Shown here one piece after another: positions 18,649 through 28,049 of a stretch of DNA of 64,000 nucleotides. Source of the DNA: Xanthomarina sp. F1114 (GTDB taxonomy: Bacteria > Bacteroidota > Bacteroidia > Flavobacteriales > Flavobacteriaceae); NCBI RefSeq assembly GCF_026410255.1, contig NZ_JAPMLL010000002.1, positions 62,001 through 126,000 of the forward strand, in the 5' to 3' direction. Every line of letters begins with the position of its first letter. The first letter of the stretch is position 1. The notes under the pieces were generated by a model. That model saw only the letters and a list, made by a program, of their open reading frames with translations. It was not told the DNA's origin and made no database searches. A program made the position numbers and the translations under genes.

Positions 18649-19198
18649 AACTTGTTATATTTTGTTTATTAATCTGTTCTTGAAGCTGTTTTCTTGCCTT
18701 AAACAATTGCGACTTAGAAGTTCCTTCACTTATTTGTAAAAGCTCAGCTATTTCAGCGTGCTTATAGCCTTCTATAGCGTACATAACAAAAATCATTCTG
18801 TATCCTTCGGGTAAATTATCAATTAACTGCTGAATGTCTTTAACTTCAAGTTCTGTATCTAATTGCACCGGTACCTCTTTCTTATCGGTTATATGTTCAA
18901 CTGGAAATTCAATGTGTTTTTGCTGTCTTAAAAATGTAATAGATTCTCTAACCATAATACGTCTAATCCAACCTTCGAAACTACCTTTAGCTTTATAGCT
19001 TTTAAGATTTTTAAACACTTTAAAAAAACCAATCAACATAGTGTCTTCGGCATGTTGCAAATCTTTAATATAGTACCTGCAAACACTCAACATTTTAGGT
19101 GCATGCATATTAAACAAGACGTGCTGTGCTTCACGATTGTTTTTTATGGCCTTTTTTATAAGCACCGATTCGTTTTTGTAGAGTTGAATAACTTTCAC
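18635..19198 (-). CDS. ECF-type RNA polymerase sigma factor
   Basis: The 187-residue protein has sigma region 2 (about 28-95, with DLQHAEDTMLIGFFKVFKNL) and sigma region 4 (about 125-180, LPEGYRMIFVMYAIEGYKHA then a helix-turn-helix EIAELLQISEGTSKSQLFKA). It directs core polymerase to a small regulon. The upstream region carries an ECF-like promoter (19231-19257), which suggests autoregulation. It is followed with overlap by the anti-sigma-like gene and then the outer-membrane protein gene. Confidence 0.93.
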   Translation of the reverse strand: MKVIQLYKNESVLIKKAIKNNREAQHVLFNMHAPKMLSVCRYYIKDLQHAEDTMLIGFFKVFKNLKSYKAKGSFEGWIRRIMVRESITFLRQQKHIEFPVEHITDKKEVPVQLDTELEVKDIQQLIDNLPEGYRMIFVMYAIEGYKHAEIAELLQISEGTSKSQLFKARKQLQEQINKQNITSYGSK

Positions 19199-19230
19199 TT
19201 AAAGGGTTTTGTCCTGCTTCTATTTATAAA

Positions 19231-19257
19231 GACGAAAAAATCATGCAAAAGGTTGCC
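19231..19257 (-). promoter_or_regulatory. ECF-type promoter (autoregulatory candidate)
   Basis: On the minus strand GGCAACC (19251-19257) and CGTC (19231-19234) are separated by exactly 16 bases. This matches the AACC-N16-CGTC pattern used by many ECF sigma factors and lies about 35 bases before the sigma gene start. Confidence 0.6.
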
Positions 19258-19327
19258 TGACATCCATATTTATTTATAAAAATATGATATTACGAGTTTA
19301 ATCCTCTATAAATGTATGGGTTATGGT

Positions 19328-20305
19328 TTATTTTTTTCTATCAATTACATAATTAACCATAAGCTCGAGTGAGCTTCTAAAAGTAGATTCTGGATATTTT
19401 TGAAGTATTTCCAAGGCTTCTTTTTGAAATTCTTTCATTTTAGAAACCGCATAATCTAAGCCTCCCTTTTCTTTTACAAAACTAATGACTTCTTTGACTC
19501 GTTTTTTATCTCTATTATGATTTTTAATAGAGTTAATAAGCCAACGTTTCTCCTTTTTATCTGCTTGATTTAGCGCATAAATTAGAGGCAAGGTCATTTT
19601 CTGCTCTTTAATATCAATTCCTGTGGGTTTCCCAATAGCTTCATTTCCATAATCGAATAAATCGTCTTTAATTTGAAAAGCCATTCCAATAAGCTCACCA
19701 AATTTTCGCATACGTTCTACATGGTCTGAGTCTGGTTTTACCGAAGCAGCACCCAAACTGCAACAAGCTGCAATTAGTGTTGCTGTTTTTTGACGGATAA
19801 TTTCGTAATAAACAGTTTCAGTAATATCTAATTTTCGAGCTTTTTCTATTTGAAGTAATTCGCCCTCACTCATTTCTCTTACTGCAATAGAAATTATTTT
19901 CAGTAAATCGAAATCGTTGTTGTCTATAGAAAGCAGGAGTCCTTTTGAAAGTAGATAGTCTCCAACCAAGACAGCAATCTTATTTTTCCATAGGGCATTG
20001 ACAGAGAAAAACCCACGGCGTCTATTACTTTCGTCCACCACATCGTCATGTACCAAAGTAGCTGTATGAATAAGCTCTATAACAGATGCGCCACGATAGG
20101 TACGTTCGCTAATTTCTCCATTTGACACCATTTTAGCCACGAGAAACACAAACATTGGTCGCATTTGCTTTCCTTTTCTGTTAACTATATAATGCGTAAT
20201 TCGGTTTAACAGCGCCACTTTAGAAGACATGGAGAGCTGAAACTTTTGTTCAAAAAGTTCCATTTCAAAATCGATGGGCTGTTTTATTTGTTCTACTATT
20301 TTCAC
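19328..20305 (-). CDS. ispB: Polyprenyl diphosphate synthase
   Basis: The 325-residue enzyme has both aspartate-rich motifs of trans-prenyltransferases: DDVVDE (about residue 92-97) and DDLFDY (about 211-216). It elongates isoprenoid chains with IPP, most likely giving the side chain of menaquinone. Chain length cannot be read from the sequence with certainty. It is 34 bases after rlmN on the same strand. Confidence 0.9.
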   Translation of the reverse strand: MKIVEQIKQPIDFEMELFEQKFQLSMSSKVALLNRITHYIVNRKGKQMRPMFVFLVAKMVSNGEISERTYRGASVIELIHTATLVHDDVVDESNRRRGFFSVNALWKNKIAVLVGDYLLSKGLLLSIDNNDFDLLKIISIAVREMSEGELLQIEKARKLDITETVYYEIIRQKTATLIAACCSLGAASVKPDSDHVERMRKFGELIGMAFQIKDDLFDYGNEAIGKPTGIDIKEQKMTLPLIYALNQADKKEKRWLINSIKNHNRDKKRVKEVISFVKEKGGLDYAVSKMKEFQKEALEILQKYPESTFRSSLELMVNYVIDRKK

Positions 20306-20339
20306 TGAAGTATCAAATATAGCAATTCAAATAATATAT

Positions 20340-21380
20340 TTAACTTTTATTTGCCAATTGACCACAAGCAGCATCAATATCTTTTCCTCTGGAACGTCTT
20401 ACGGTTACCGTTATATTATTAGCTTCTAGCATAGAAACATACATATCAATTGCTTGGTCTGGCGCTTGCTGAAATTCGCCATCGTCAATAGGATTATATT
20501 CAATTAAATTAACCTTACTTGGTGCAAATTTACAAAAAGCAATTAAGGCATCAACATCTTTCTTCTTGTCGTTAATATCTTTCCAAACCACATATTCGTA
20601 GGTGATTCTATTTTTTGTTTTAGCGTACCAATATTCTAAAGCTTCACGTAAATCTGCTAAAGGGAACGTTTCATTAAAAGGCATAATAGATGTTCTAACC
20701 TCATCTATTGCTGAGTGAAGTGATACAGCTAATTTAAATTTCACCTCATCGTCTGCCATTTTCTTAATCATTTTTGGAACTCCCGATGTAGAAACTACGA
20801 TACGTTTTGGCGACATTCCTAATCCTTCATCTGAAGTAATTTTATCAATGGCTTTTAAGACATTATTGTAATTCATAAGTGGTTCTCCCATCCCCATAAA
20901 TACAATATTGCTTAAAGGTTTATCGTAATACAACCGGCTTTCATTATCTATAGCAACTACTTGATCAAAAATTTCATCTGGATTTAAATTTCGCATACGC
21001 TTCAGTCTAGAAGTCGCACAGAATCTGCAATCCAAACTACATCCAACCTGACTGGAAACACAAGCTGTTGTTCTTGATTTTGTAGGAATTAAAACCGATT
21101 CCACGGTCAATCCATCATGCAAACGAACGGCATTTTTTATAGTTCCATCATTACTTTTTTGCATGGTATCCACACGAATATGATTGATAACAAAGTTATC
21201 TTCCAACATCTGCCTGGTTTCTTTAGAAATATTGGTCATATCCTCAAAGCTATGAGCGCCTTTGCTCCATAACCATTCATAAACCTGATTACCACGAAAC
21301 GCTTGATCTCCCTCTTTAACAAAGAAATTTCGAAGTTGCTCTTTCGTTAAGGCTCGTATATCTTTCTTTTTTGTTTCCAT
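20340..21380 (-). CDS. rlmN: 23S rRNA/tRNA adenine C2-methyltransferase RlmN
   Basis: The 346-residue radical-SAM enzyme has the cluster motif Cys114-x3-Cys118-x2-Cys121, the GMGEPLMN SAM-binding segment and the C-terminal resolving Cys339 (AACGQLANK). It methylates A2503 of 23S rRNA and A37 of some tRNAs through a methyl-cysteine intermediate; the paired cysteine in the loop before the cluster (TTACVSSQVGC) is present. It is probably co-transcribed with the downstream prenyl synthase. Confidence 0.96.
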   Translation of the reverse strand: METKKKDIRALTKEQLRNFFVKEGDQAFRGNQVYEWLWSKGAHSFEDMTNISKETRQMLEDNFVINHIRVDTMQKSNDGTIKNAVRLHDGLTVESVLIPTKSRTTACVSSQVGCSLDCRFCATSRLKRMRNLNPDEIFDQVVAIDNESRLYYDKPLSNIVFMGMGEPLMNYNNVLKAIDKITSDEGLGMSPKRIVVSTSGVPKMIKKMADDEVKFKLAVSLHSAIDEVRTSIMPFNETFPLADLREALEYWYAKTKNRITYEYVVWKDINDKKKDVDALIAFCKFAPSKVNLIEYNPIDDGEFQQAPDQAIDMYVSMLEANNITVTVRRSRGKDIDAACGQLANKS

Positions 21381-21550
21381 CTGTTTGCAAAAGTACGTAA
21401 AGGATTTCCGTTTTACGATTTTTTAATTTATCAATTTTAAAGCTTATTCACAGATTTTCAGAGTTAAACCAAATTATACGGAGCCTTATTCTTAGTTAAA
21501 AATTAATTTGTTGATAGAACAATCTAAACTCTAAAATCTATATAAAAAGA

Positions 21551-21576
21551 AAAAGCCTTGTAAAAACAAGGCCTTT
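21551..21576 (-). terminator. Intrinsic terminator after queA
   Basis: GCCTTG (21555-21560) pairs with CAAGGC (21567-21572), extended by A/T pairs. Read on the minus strand it ends in GGCTTTTTC, suiting termination of queA. Confidence 0.85.
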
Positions 21577-21602
21577 CAATTATATGTGATTTGCTATTCT
21601 AA

Positions 21603-22652
21603 TTAAATAATTAACATCGCATCTCCGTAGCTATAGAAGTTATATTTTTCTTTTATAGCTTCGTCGTAAGCTTTTTTAATAAAATCATGACCTCCAAAAG
21701 CCGAAGCCATCATTAATAAAGTTGATTTTGGTGTATGGAAGTTAGTAATCATACAATTAGCAATACTAAACTCGTATGGAGGGAAAATAAATTTATTAGA
21801 CCAACCATCAAACTCGTTTAAAGTACCATTAGAAGATACCGAACTTTCTATAGCACGCATGGCAGTTGTACCAACGGCACAAATACGTTTTTTGTTTTTA
21901 ATTGCAGTATTAATAGTGTCTACAGCATCTTTTTTTATGATAATTTCTTCACTATCCATTTTATGCTTTGACAAATCTTCTACCTCTACTGGGTTAAAAG
22001 TTCCTAAACCAACATGCAAAGTAACTTCAGCAAGATTAACACCTTTAATTTCTAAACGCTTTAAAAGATGTTTAGAAAAGTGCATCCCAGCTGTTGGTGC
22101 CGCTACTGCTCCTTCATTCTTTGCAAAAATAGTCTGGTAACGATTTTCATCTTCTGGTTCCACCTCTCTTTTAATATATTTAGGAAGTGGAGTTTCTCCT
22201 AATTCAGTAAGCTTTACTCGAAAATCTCTATAAGAACCATCGTATAAAAAACGTAAAGTTCTTCCTCTTGATGTGGTGTTGTCAATAACCTCAGCAACTA
22301 AAGATTCTCCCTCGCCAAAGTATAATTTATTCCCAATTCTAATTTTTCTAGCTGGATCTACCAAAACATCCCAAAGACGTTGTTCTTCATTTAACTCTCT
22401 TAATAAAAACACTTCAATTCTTGCTCCTGTTTTCTCTTTGTTACCAAAAAGCCTAGCCGGAAAAACTTTCGTATTATTAAGAATCATGACATCATCTTCA
22501 TCGAAATAATCAATTAAATCTTTAAACATTTTGTGCTCGATGGTTTGTTTTTCTCTATCCAAAACCATGAGGCGAGATTCATCTCTATTTTCAGATGGAT
22601 ATTCTGCTAATAACTCTTCTGGAAGTTCAAAATTAAAATGTGATAATTTCAT
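21603..22652 (-). CDS. queA: S-adenosylmethionine:tRNA ribosyltransferase-isomerase QueA
   Basis: The 349-residue enzyme transfers the ribosyl group of SAM to 7-aminomethyl-deazaguanine in tRNA, giving epoxyqueuosine. Recognised parts: the N-terminal [43 protein letters not shown] and [11 protein letters not shown]. Length is normal. A promoter-like TATATTTG lies 78-85 bases upstream, and a terminator follows. Confidence 0.97.
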   Translation of the reverse strand: MKLSHFNFELPEELLAEYPSENRDESRLMVLDREKQTIEHKMFKDLIDYFDEDDVMILNNTKVFPARLFGNKEKTGARIEVFLLRELNEEQRLWDVLVDPARKIRIGNKLYFGEGESLVAEVIDNTTSRGRTLRFLYDGSYRDFRVKLTELGETPLPKYIKREVEPEDENRYQTIFAKNEGAVAAPTAGMHFSKHLLKRLEIKGVNLAEVTLHVGLGTFNPVEVEDLSKHKMDSEEIIIKKDAVDTINTAIKNKKRICAVGTTAMRAIESSVSSNGTLNEFDGWSNKFIFPPYEFSIANCMITNFHTPKSTLLMMASAFGGHDFIKKAYDEAIKEKYNFYSYGDAMLII

Positions 22653-22729
22653 ATATAGTTCTTTTTTATCATTTTCACTTTTTCAATGAGAAACATGTTT
22701 TAGTGAAAACTTTATATTTTGGAAAGCCA

Positions 22730-22737
22730 CAAATATA
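22730..22737 (-). promoter_or_regulatory. Bacteroidetes -7 box for queA
   Basis: TATATTTG on the minus strand matches TAnnTTTG; a TTG occurs 21 bases further upstream, slightly longer than the usual spacing. Confidence 0.45.
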
Positions 22738-22773
22738 CGACCTGAAAGTAGGCGTTGTCAAGTATTTAGCCAT

Positions 22774-24006
22774 TTATATTTTTTCAACTTGAAATCCCAG
22801 GGCTTTTAAATCGTTCCAAAAACTGGGAAATGATTTTGACACAACCTCGGCATCCCTTATAGTAATTGAAGTTACTAGTGCTAAAGGCGCAAAAGACAAG
22901 GCCATTCTATGGTCGTTATAAGTATCTATTGCAACGGTATTAATTTTAACCTTTAAGGCCTTTAAATGCAAACTGTTACTGGTTATGGCTACTTCTCCTC
23001 CTAATTTTTCAATTTCAGTTTTAAGCGCAAGCAGTCTATCTGTTTCTTTAATTTTTAAAGTATGAAGCCCTGTTAGTTTACATTCTAGTCCCAAACCCAA
23101 ACAAGTTACGGCAATAGTTTGAGCAATATCTGGTGAATTTGATAAGTTTAAGGTAATTATAGACTCAAGATCCACATTTTTTGATTTTCGAAGCGTGATA
23201 CGCGTATTATGAAAATGAGTTTCAACTCCAAATTGCTGATAAATTTCTGATAATACAGAATCTCCTTGCAGGCTGTTTTGTTTGTAGGCAGACAACTTGA
23301 CTTCTGTTCCTAATTCGCTTAAAGCTATCATACTATAAAAATAGGATGCTGACGACCAGTCGCTTTCAATTATCAATTCTTGCTTGGAAATTGCTGCCTG
23401 CTGATACACTTTTATGAGCTGCCCTTTAAAAGAGGTTTTTATACCAACTTCATTTAATAAACTCAGGGTCATATTAATATACGGAATAGAGGTAATTTCT
23501 CCTTCTAAAGTGAGTTCTAAACCATTTTCTAGTTTTGCTGCAATAAGCAGTAAGGCTGAAATATACTGACTACTAACATGCGCTTTAAGTGCAACTTTAT
23601 TATTACTAAGTTGCCTGCCTTTAATTTTTAATGGCGGAAACCCTTCTGTTTCTAAATAAGAAATATCTGCTCCTAGACTTTTAAGTGCGTCCACTAAAAT
23701 TTTTATCGGACGTTCTTTCATTCTATCAGATCCTGTTAAAACAACTTCCCGTCCATCCTGTGTGGCAAAATAGGCCGTTAAAAAGCGCATAGCCGTTCCT
23801 GCATGATGAATATCGATGATATTTGAAGACGATGATAAGGCTTCAGACATAACCACAGAATCATCAGAATTTGAACAGTTTTTTATCTCAATATGTGGAT
23901 ATAAAGCTTGTAGCAAAAGCAATCTGTTAGATTCGCTTTTTGAACCTGTTACGTTAATTGTTGATTGCTGATTACCGATTTTTGATTTTTGAAGTTTTAA
24001 GTCCAT
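22774..24006 (-). CDS. aroA: 5-enolpyruvylshikimate-3-phosphate synthase AroA
   Basis: The 410-residue enzyme joins shikimate-3-phosphate and PEP in aromatic amino acid synthesis. Seen: the N-terminal GSKSESNRLLLLQAL (phosphate/PEP site), HAGTAMRFLTAYFA, the DRMKERPI loop and the C-terminal ETDRLLALKTEIEKLGG with DHRMALSFAPL. The usual LPGSKS motif is reduced to VTGSKSES, acceptable for Bacteroidetes enzymes. It lies 4 bases after the mazG-like gene and outside the aromatic operon proper at 25916-30016. Confidence 0.95.
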   Translation of the reverse strand: MDLKLQKSKIGNQQSTINVTGSKSESNRLLLLQALYPHIEIKNCSNSDDSVVMSEALSSSSNIIDIHHAGTAMRFLTAYFATQDGREVVLTGSDRMKERPIKILVDALKSLGADISYLETEGFPPLKIKGRQLSNNKVALKAHVSSQYISALLLIAAKLENGLELTLEGEITSIPYINMTLSLLNEVGIKTSFKGQLIKVYQQAAISKQELIIESDWSSASYFYSMIALSELGTEVKLSAYKQNSLQGDSVLSEIYQQFGVETHFHNTRITLRKSKNVDLESIITLNLSNSPDIAQTIAVTCLGLGLECKLTGLHTLKIKETDRLLALKTEIEKLGGEVAITSNSLHLKALKVKINTVAIDTYNDHRMALSFAPLALVTSITIRDAEVVSKSFPSFWNDLKALGFQVEKI

Positions 24007-24010
24007 AAAT

Positions 24011-24337
24011 CTACTTCAGCTTTTCGTTATTATGATGTCTATCGTGATCGCGCTTGGTTTTTAAATCCAATTTCTTATCGAAAGCAGCTTGCAAATCGAT
24101 TCCTGTTTGATTGGCAAGACATAAAACTACAAATACCACATCTGCCAACTCTTCCCCTAAATCTTTGCTTTTATCGCTTTCTTTTTCGCTTTGTTCGCCG
24201 TAACGTCTAGCAATAATTCTGGCTACCTCGCCCACTTCTTCTGTAAGCTGAGCCATATTAGTGAGCTCGTTAAAATAACGAACCCCGTGTTCTTTTATCC
24301 ATGTATCTACTGCCTGTTGCGAATTTTTTATGTCCAT
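24011..24337 (-). CDS. MazG-like nucleotide pyrophosphohydrolase
   Basis: The 108-residue protein has the EExxE...ExxD metal-binding pattern of the all-alpha NTP pyrophosphatase superfamily (LTEEVGEVARIIAR and LGEELADVVFVVLCLA). It probably hydrolyses non-canonical nucleoside triphosphates to monophosphates. It starts at the last base of dtd, so dtd-mazG-aroA forms a tight cluster. Confidence 0.88.
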   Translation of the reverse strand: MDIKNSQQAVDTWIKEHGVRYFNELTNMAQLTEEVGEVARIIARRYGEQSEKESDKSKDLGEELADVVFVVLCLANQTGIDLQAAFDKKLDLKTKRDHDRHHNNEKLK

Positions 24338-24789
24338 TATTCCTTATTTTTAGTATCAATAATTATGGATACAGGTCCGTCGTTTAAAAGCTCTACTTTC
24401 ATATCTGCTCCAAATTCTCCGGTTTGAATTGGTTTCCCTAAAATGCCTTCCATTTCTTTTATAAAAGTTTCATAAAGAGGAATGGCAACATCCGGTTTGG
24501 CTGCTTTAATATAACTTGGTCTGTTTCCTTTTTTTGTATTAGCGTGAAGCGTGAATTGACTAACCACAATAACGTCTCCTTCTTGCTGTAACAAGGATTG
24601 GTTCATCACCCCATTTTCGTCATTAAAAATTCGAAGATTAGCAATTTTATTAGACAACCAATGGATATCTTCTTGACTGTCTTCGTCTATAATTCCCAAT
24701 AAAACAAGTAACCCATTAGCAATGGATGCTACTTTATTTCCATTAATAGTAACACTGGCTTTTGAAACTCTTTGAATAACTGCTTTCAT
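24337..24789 (-). CDS. dtd: D-aminoacyl-tRNA deacylase Dtd
   Basis: The 150-residue enzyme removes D-amino acids (and glycine from tRNA-Ala) from mischarged tRNA. Diagnostic segments: MKAVIQRVSKASVTING at the start, SQFTLHANTKKGNRPSY (the SQFTL and GxRP motifs) and the C-terminal TGEFGADMKVELLNDGPVS. Length is standard. Confidence 0.97.
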   Translation of the reverse strand: MKAVIQRVSKASVTINGNKVASIANGLLVLLGIIDEDSQEDIHWLSNKIANLRIFNDENGVMNQSLLQQEGDVIVVSQFTLHANTKKGNRPSYIKAAKPDVAIPLYETFIKEMEGILGKPIQTGEFGADMKVELLNDGPVSIIIDTKNKE

Positions 24790-24864
24790 AATATTTTACA
24801 ATTTTTTCAAAAAAAAATAAAGAAATAAGTTTATGTTTAATACCAATAACAAGATGTAGTATAA

Positions 24865-25818
24865 TTACTCTTGATCCCAAATATCTGTTCTATAATGCGC
24901 GTCTTCTCCTTCCAAAATTTGAAGGTAACTTCTATATCTTGAGTAAGCAATCTCATCCTTGTCTAAAGCATCTTTTACAGCGCATTTTGGTTCGTCTACA
25001 TGAATGCAGTTATTAAACTTGCAATCTTGTTTCAGTTTAAAAAACTCTGGAAAGTAATCGCCAACCTCCGTTCTGTCCATATCTACAACTCCAAAACCTT
25101 TAATTCCTGGGGTGTCTATTATTTTTGCACCAAAGCTTAAGTCAAACATTTCGGCAAAGGTAGTGGTGTGCTGCCCTTGGCTATGTTGGGTAGATATTTC
25201 TTTTGTTTTCAAATTTAATTCCGGTTCAATGGCATTGACTAAAGTAGATTTTCCCACTCCTGAATGTCCGGCAAACATGCTTACTTTATCTTGCATGATA
25301 GCTTTTACCTTATCGATGTTTTTTCCGGTAGCTGCTGAAATTCCAATACATTCATAACCAATTTTTCGATACACATGAGCTAGATATCTCACTTCGTCAA
25401 GCGTCTCTTGACTATAAGTATCTACTTTATTAAAAAGCAAAATGGCTTTAATGGAATAGGCTTCGGCGGTTACTAAAAACCTATCGATAAACGTTGTAAA
25501 GGTTGGAGGATTATCTATAGTTACCAAGAGAAAAACCTGATCTATATTAGAAGCAATAACATGTGTTTGTTTCGATAAATTAACCGATTTTCTAACAATA
25601 TAATTCGTTCTGTCGTGAATATTAGTAATTACCCCTACTGGTTCCTCATTATTACTTTCGTCTAAATCGAAATCCACACGATCTCCAACAGCAATGGGAT
25701 TGGTGCTTTTAATACCTTGAATTCTAAACTTTCCTTTAATTCGGCATTGATATATGGCACCTAAATCCGTTTTTACAGTGTACCAGCTTCCAGTAGATTT
25801 ATATACTATTCCTGTCAT
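24865..25818 (-). CDS. rsgA: Ribosome small-subunit GTPase RsgA
   Basis: The 317-residue protein shows an N-terminal OB fold and a circularly permuted GTPase: G4 (LLFNKVD) comes before G1 (GHSGVGKSTL) and G3 (DTPG). A zinc-binding C-terminal part follows, with Cys/His ligands in CKFNNCIHVDEPKC. RsgA acts late in 30S subunit maturation. The hairpin at 25870 separates it from the aromatic operon. Confidence 0.97.
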   Translation of the reverse strand: MTGIVYKSTGSWYTVKTDLGAIYQCRIKGKFRIQGIKSTNPIAVGDRVDFDLDESNNEEPVGVITNIHDRTNYIVRKSVNLSKQTHVIASNIDQVFLLVTIDNPPTFTTFIDRFLVTAEAYSIKAILLFNKVDTYSQETLDEVRYLAHVYRKIGYECIGISAATGKNIDKVKAIMQDKVSMFAGHSGVGKSTLVNAIEPELNLKTKEISTQHSQGQHTTTFAEMFDLSFGAKIIDTPGIKGFGVVDMDRTEVGDYFPEFFKLKQDCKFNNCIHVDEPKCAVKDALDKDEIAYSRYRSYLQILEGEDAHYRTDIWDQE

Positions 25819-25869
25819 TATTACAAAGATGCAATATTAATTAATAAGGAAAAACAAATCAAAGATAAA

Positions 25870-25908
25870 AGACCTTTCAGTCCCAAAACTTTAGGATTAG
25901 AAAGGTCT
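25870..25908 (-). terminator. Intrinsic terminator of the aromatic operon
   Basis: AGACCTTTC (25870-25878) and GAAAGGTCT (25900-25908) form a 9-bp stem with inner TCC/GGA pairs. On the minus strand it is followed by a T-rich run. Confidence 0.8.
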
Positions 25909-25915
25909 AAGACAT

Positions 25916-26998
25916 TTATTTTTTGATAATCTTTTCCTGATGATTTATCGATTCCTGATGAATGGCCTTAAACATGCGTAGAATAAACTCTTCACTTAAA
26001 TTTTTCTCCTCTCCTTGAAGAATCATTTTTCCTAAAATTTCATTCCAGCGTTTTGTTTGTAAAACAGCCACATTATGCGCTTTTTTTAAGGCACCAATAT
26101 CATCTGCAACTTTCATACGCTTTCCAATCATATCTATTAATTGATGATCTATCACATCTATTTGTGTGCGCAGAGTGTTGATTCTATTTTTAAATTCGGC
26201 AGCTTCTCCTACTTCTTTTCTAATTTTTAAATCTTTTGTGTATTGATCCAAAGTGTCTGGAGTAATTTGTTGAGACGCATCGCTCCACGCTTTATCCGGA
26301 TTATGATGCGTTTCCACCATTAAACCATCGTAGTTTAAATCGAGAGCTGTTTGACATAAATCGAAAATAATATCTCTACGACCGGCAATATGCGAAGGAT
26401 CTAAAATTAGTGGTAAATCTGGAAAACGGTTTTGTAAATCGATAGGTATTTGCCATTCTGGATTATTTCTATATCTGGTTTTTTCGTAAGTTGAAAACCC
26501 ACGATGAATAACCCCTAAATTATTAATTCCTGCAGTATGAAATCTTTCTACAGCACCCAGCCAAAGTGATAAATCCGGATTTACGGGATTCTTAACTAGA
26601 ACTATTTTATCTGTGCCCTGTAAAGCTTCTGCAATTTCTTGAACAATAAACGGACTAACCGTTGTTCGTGCTCCAATCCATAACAGATCTACATCGTGCT
26701 CTAAGGCTAAATCTACATGATTGGCATTAGCTACCTCCGTTGCAATTAACAACCCTGTTTCTTCTTTGGCTTTTTGAAGCCATTTTAAGCCTAAAGCTCC
26801 AACACCTTCAAAATTTCCGGGTCTAGTTCTAGGTTTCCAGATACCTGCACGCATAACAGTGGCATCGCTGTTCTTTAACTGATGAGCAATAGTTAACACC
26901 TGTTCTTCGGTTTCTGCACTACACGGTCCCGCTATTACTAAAGGGTGCTTTAAATTAAAAGCGTTTAACCAGTTTTTAAGTTCTTTTTTGTTCTCCAT
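25916..26998 (-). CDS. DAHP synthase-chorismate mutase fusion
   Basis: I start at ATG 26998 (MENKKELKNWLNAFN) rather than the upstream ATG at 27016. Residues about 1-255 are a KDO8P-synthase-like DAHP synthase (PLVIAGPCSAETEEQ, RAGIWKPRTRPGNFEG, DPSHIAGRR), and about 265-355 an AroQ chorismate mutase (INTLRTQIDVIDHQLIDMIGKRM). It makes the first committed intermediate of the shikimate pathway and the branch-point prephenate in one polypeptide, the fusion usual in Bacteroidetes. It is the last gene of the pheA operon. Confidence 0.95.
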   Translation of the reverse strand: MENKKELKNWLNAFNLKHPLVIAGPCSAETEEQVLTIAHQLKNSDATVMRAGIWKPRTRPGNFEGVGALGLKWLQKAKEETGLLIATEVANANHVDLALEHDVDLLWIGARTTVSPFIVQEIAEALQGTDKIVLVKNPVNPDLSLWLGAVERFHTAGINNLGVIHRGFSTYEKTRYRNNPEWQIPIDLQNRFPDLPLILDPSHIAGRRDIIFDLCQTALDLNYDGLMVETHHNPDKAWSDASQQITPDTLDQYTKDLKIRKEVGEAAEFKNRINTLRTQIDVIDHQLIDMIGKRMKVADDIGALKKAHNVAVLQTKRWNEILGKMILQGEEKNLSEEFILRMFKAIHQESINHQEKIIKK

Positions 26999-27117
26999 AA
27001 TATTGGTAATATTCAAAAATAAACAAATTCAAAATTCCTATAATAGGATACTTCTTATCTTTTGGAATTTAGGTTTTTATCTGTCTTTTAAACCGACAGA
27101 CTATTTATTTTTTTAGA

Positions 27118-27969
27118 TTATTGTATTCCGTTTAAAATCTGTTTTATATGATTTGTGTTTTCCATTTCACTAAAAATAAAATCAAAATCATCTAATTCCA
27201 TGGCTGCTTTAAACTTGGATAAGTTGTTTATATACTCGTCTAAAGATTCTATAACATGGCTTTTATTCTGTTTAAAAATAGGTGCCCACATCCGGGGCGA
27301 ACTTTTTGCCAATCGGACAGTTGAAGCAAAACCACTTCCTGCCAAATCAAAAATATCACGTTCGTTCTTTTCCTTTTCTATAACCGTTTTCCCTAACATA
27401 AAGGCACTTATATGCGACAAATGCGATACATAGGCAATATGTTTATCATGAGCTTCGGGATTCATATAACGCATATGCATTCCCATAATTTTAAAAATGG
27501 TTAAAGCGCGTTCTTGCAATTTAAAAGCTGTTTTTTCTATTTCGCAAATAATGTTTGTTTTGTTTGCAAACAACCCTTCCAATGCAGCTTTTGGCCCGGA
27601 AAACTCGGTTCCCGCTATGGGATGCGTTGCTAAAAAGTTTCTGCGTTTCGGGTGATTTTCAACAGCCTTACAAATACTCGCTTTTGTAGATCCAGAATCT
27701 ATGACTAAAGCATCGTCTGAGACGTTATCAAGAATTCCTGGCAACAACATTTCTGTAGCATCAACAGGTATGGAAACAATCACTAAATCAGCTTTTTCCA
27801 GATCATCAAAAACGGCTTTTTTATCTATGAGTTTTAAAGAAAGAGCGTCTTCTAAATGGTTCTTATTTTTATCTATTCCATGAATTGTAATTTCCGGATT
27901 CAACTTCTTAACATCTTTAGCAATGCTGCCTCCAATTAATCCAACTCCTATGATATATATGTTTTTCAT
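27118..27969 (-). CDS. tyrA: Prephenate dehydrogenase TyrA
   Basis: The 283-residue enzyme has a Rossmann NAD-binding start (IYIIGVGLIGGSIAKDV) and the conserved HPIAGTEFSGPKAA segment. It oxidatively decarboxylates prephenate towards tyrosine. It lacks a C-terminal ACT domain, so feedback control is presumably through transcription and the pheA protein. It lies between the aminotransferase and DAHP synthase-chorismate mutase genes. Confidence 0.95.
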   Translation of the reverse strand: MKNIYIIGVGLIGGSIAKDVKKLNPEITIHGIDKNKNHLEDALSLKLIDKKAVFDDLEKADLVIVSIPVDATEMLLPGILDNVSDDALVIDSGSTKASICKAVENHPKRRNFLATHPIAGTEFSGPKAALEGLFANKTNIICEIEKTAFKLQERALTIFKIMGMHMRYMNPEAHDKHIAYVSHLSHISAFMLGKTVIEKEKNERDIFDLAGSGFASTVRLAKSSPRMWAPIFKQNKSHVIESLDEYINNLSKFKAAMELDDFDFIFSEMENTNHIKQILNGIQ

Positions 27970-28049
27970 ATGTGTTTTACGCTTCTACCCTTACTATTTT
28001 AAGGCAGTAAGCATGTGTTTTTAATTTTTAAATAAGCACGGTTTATTAA

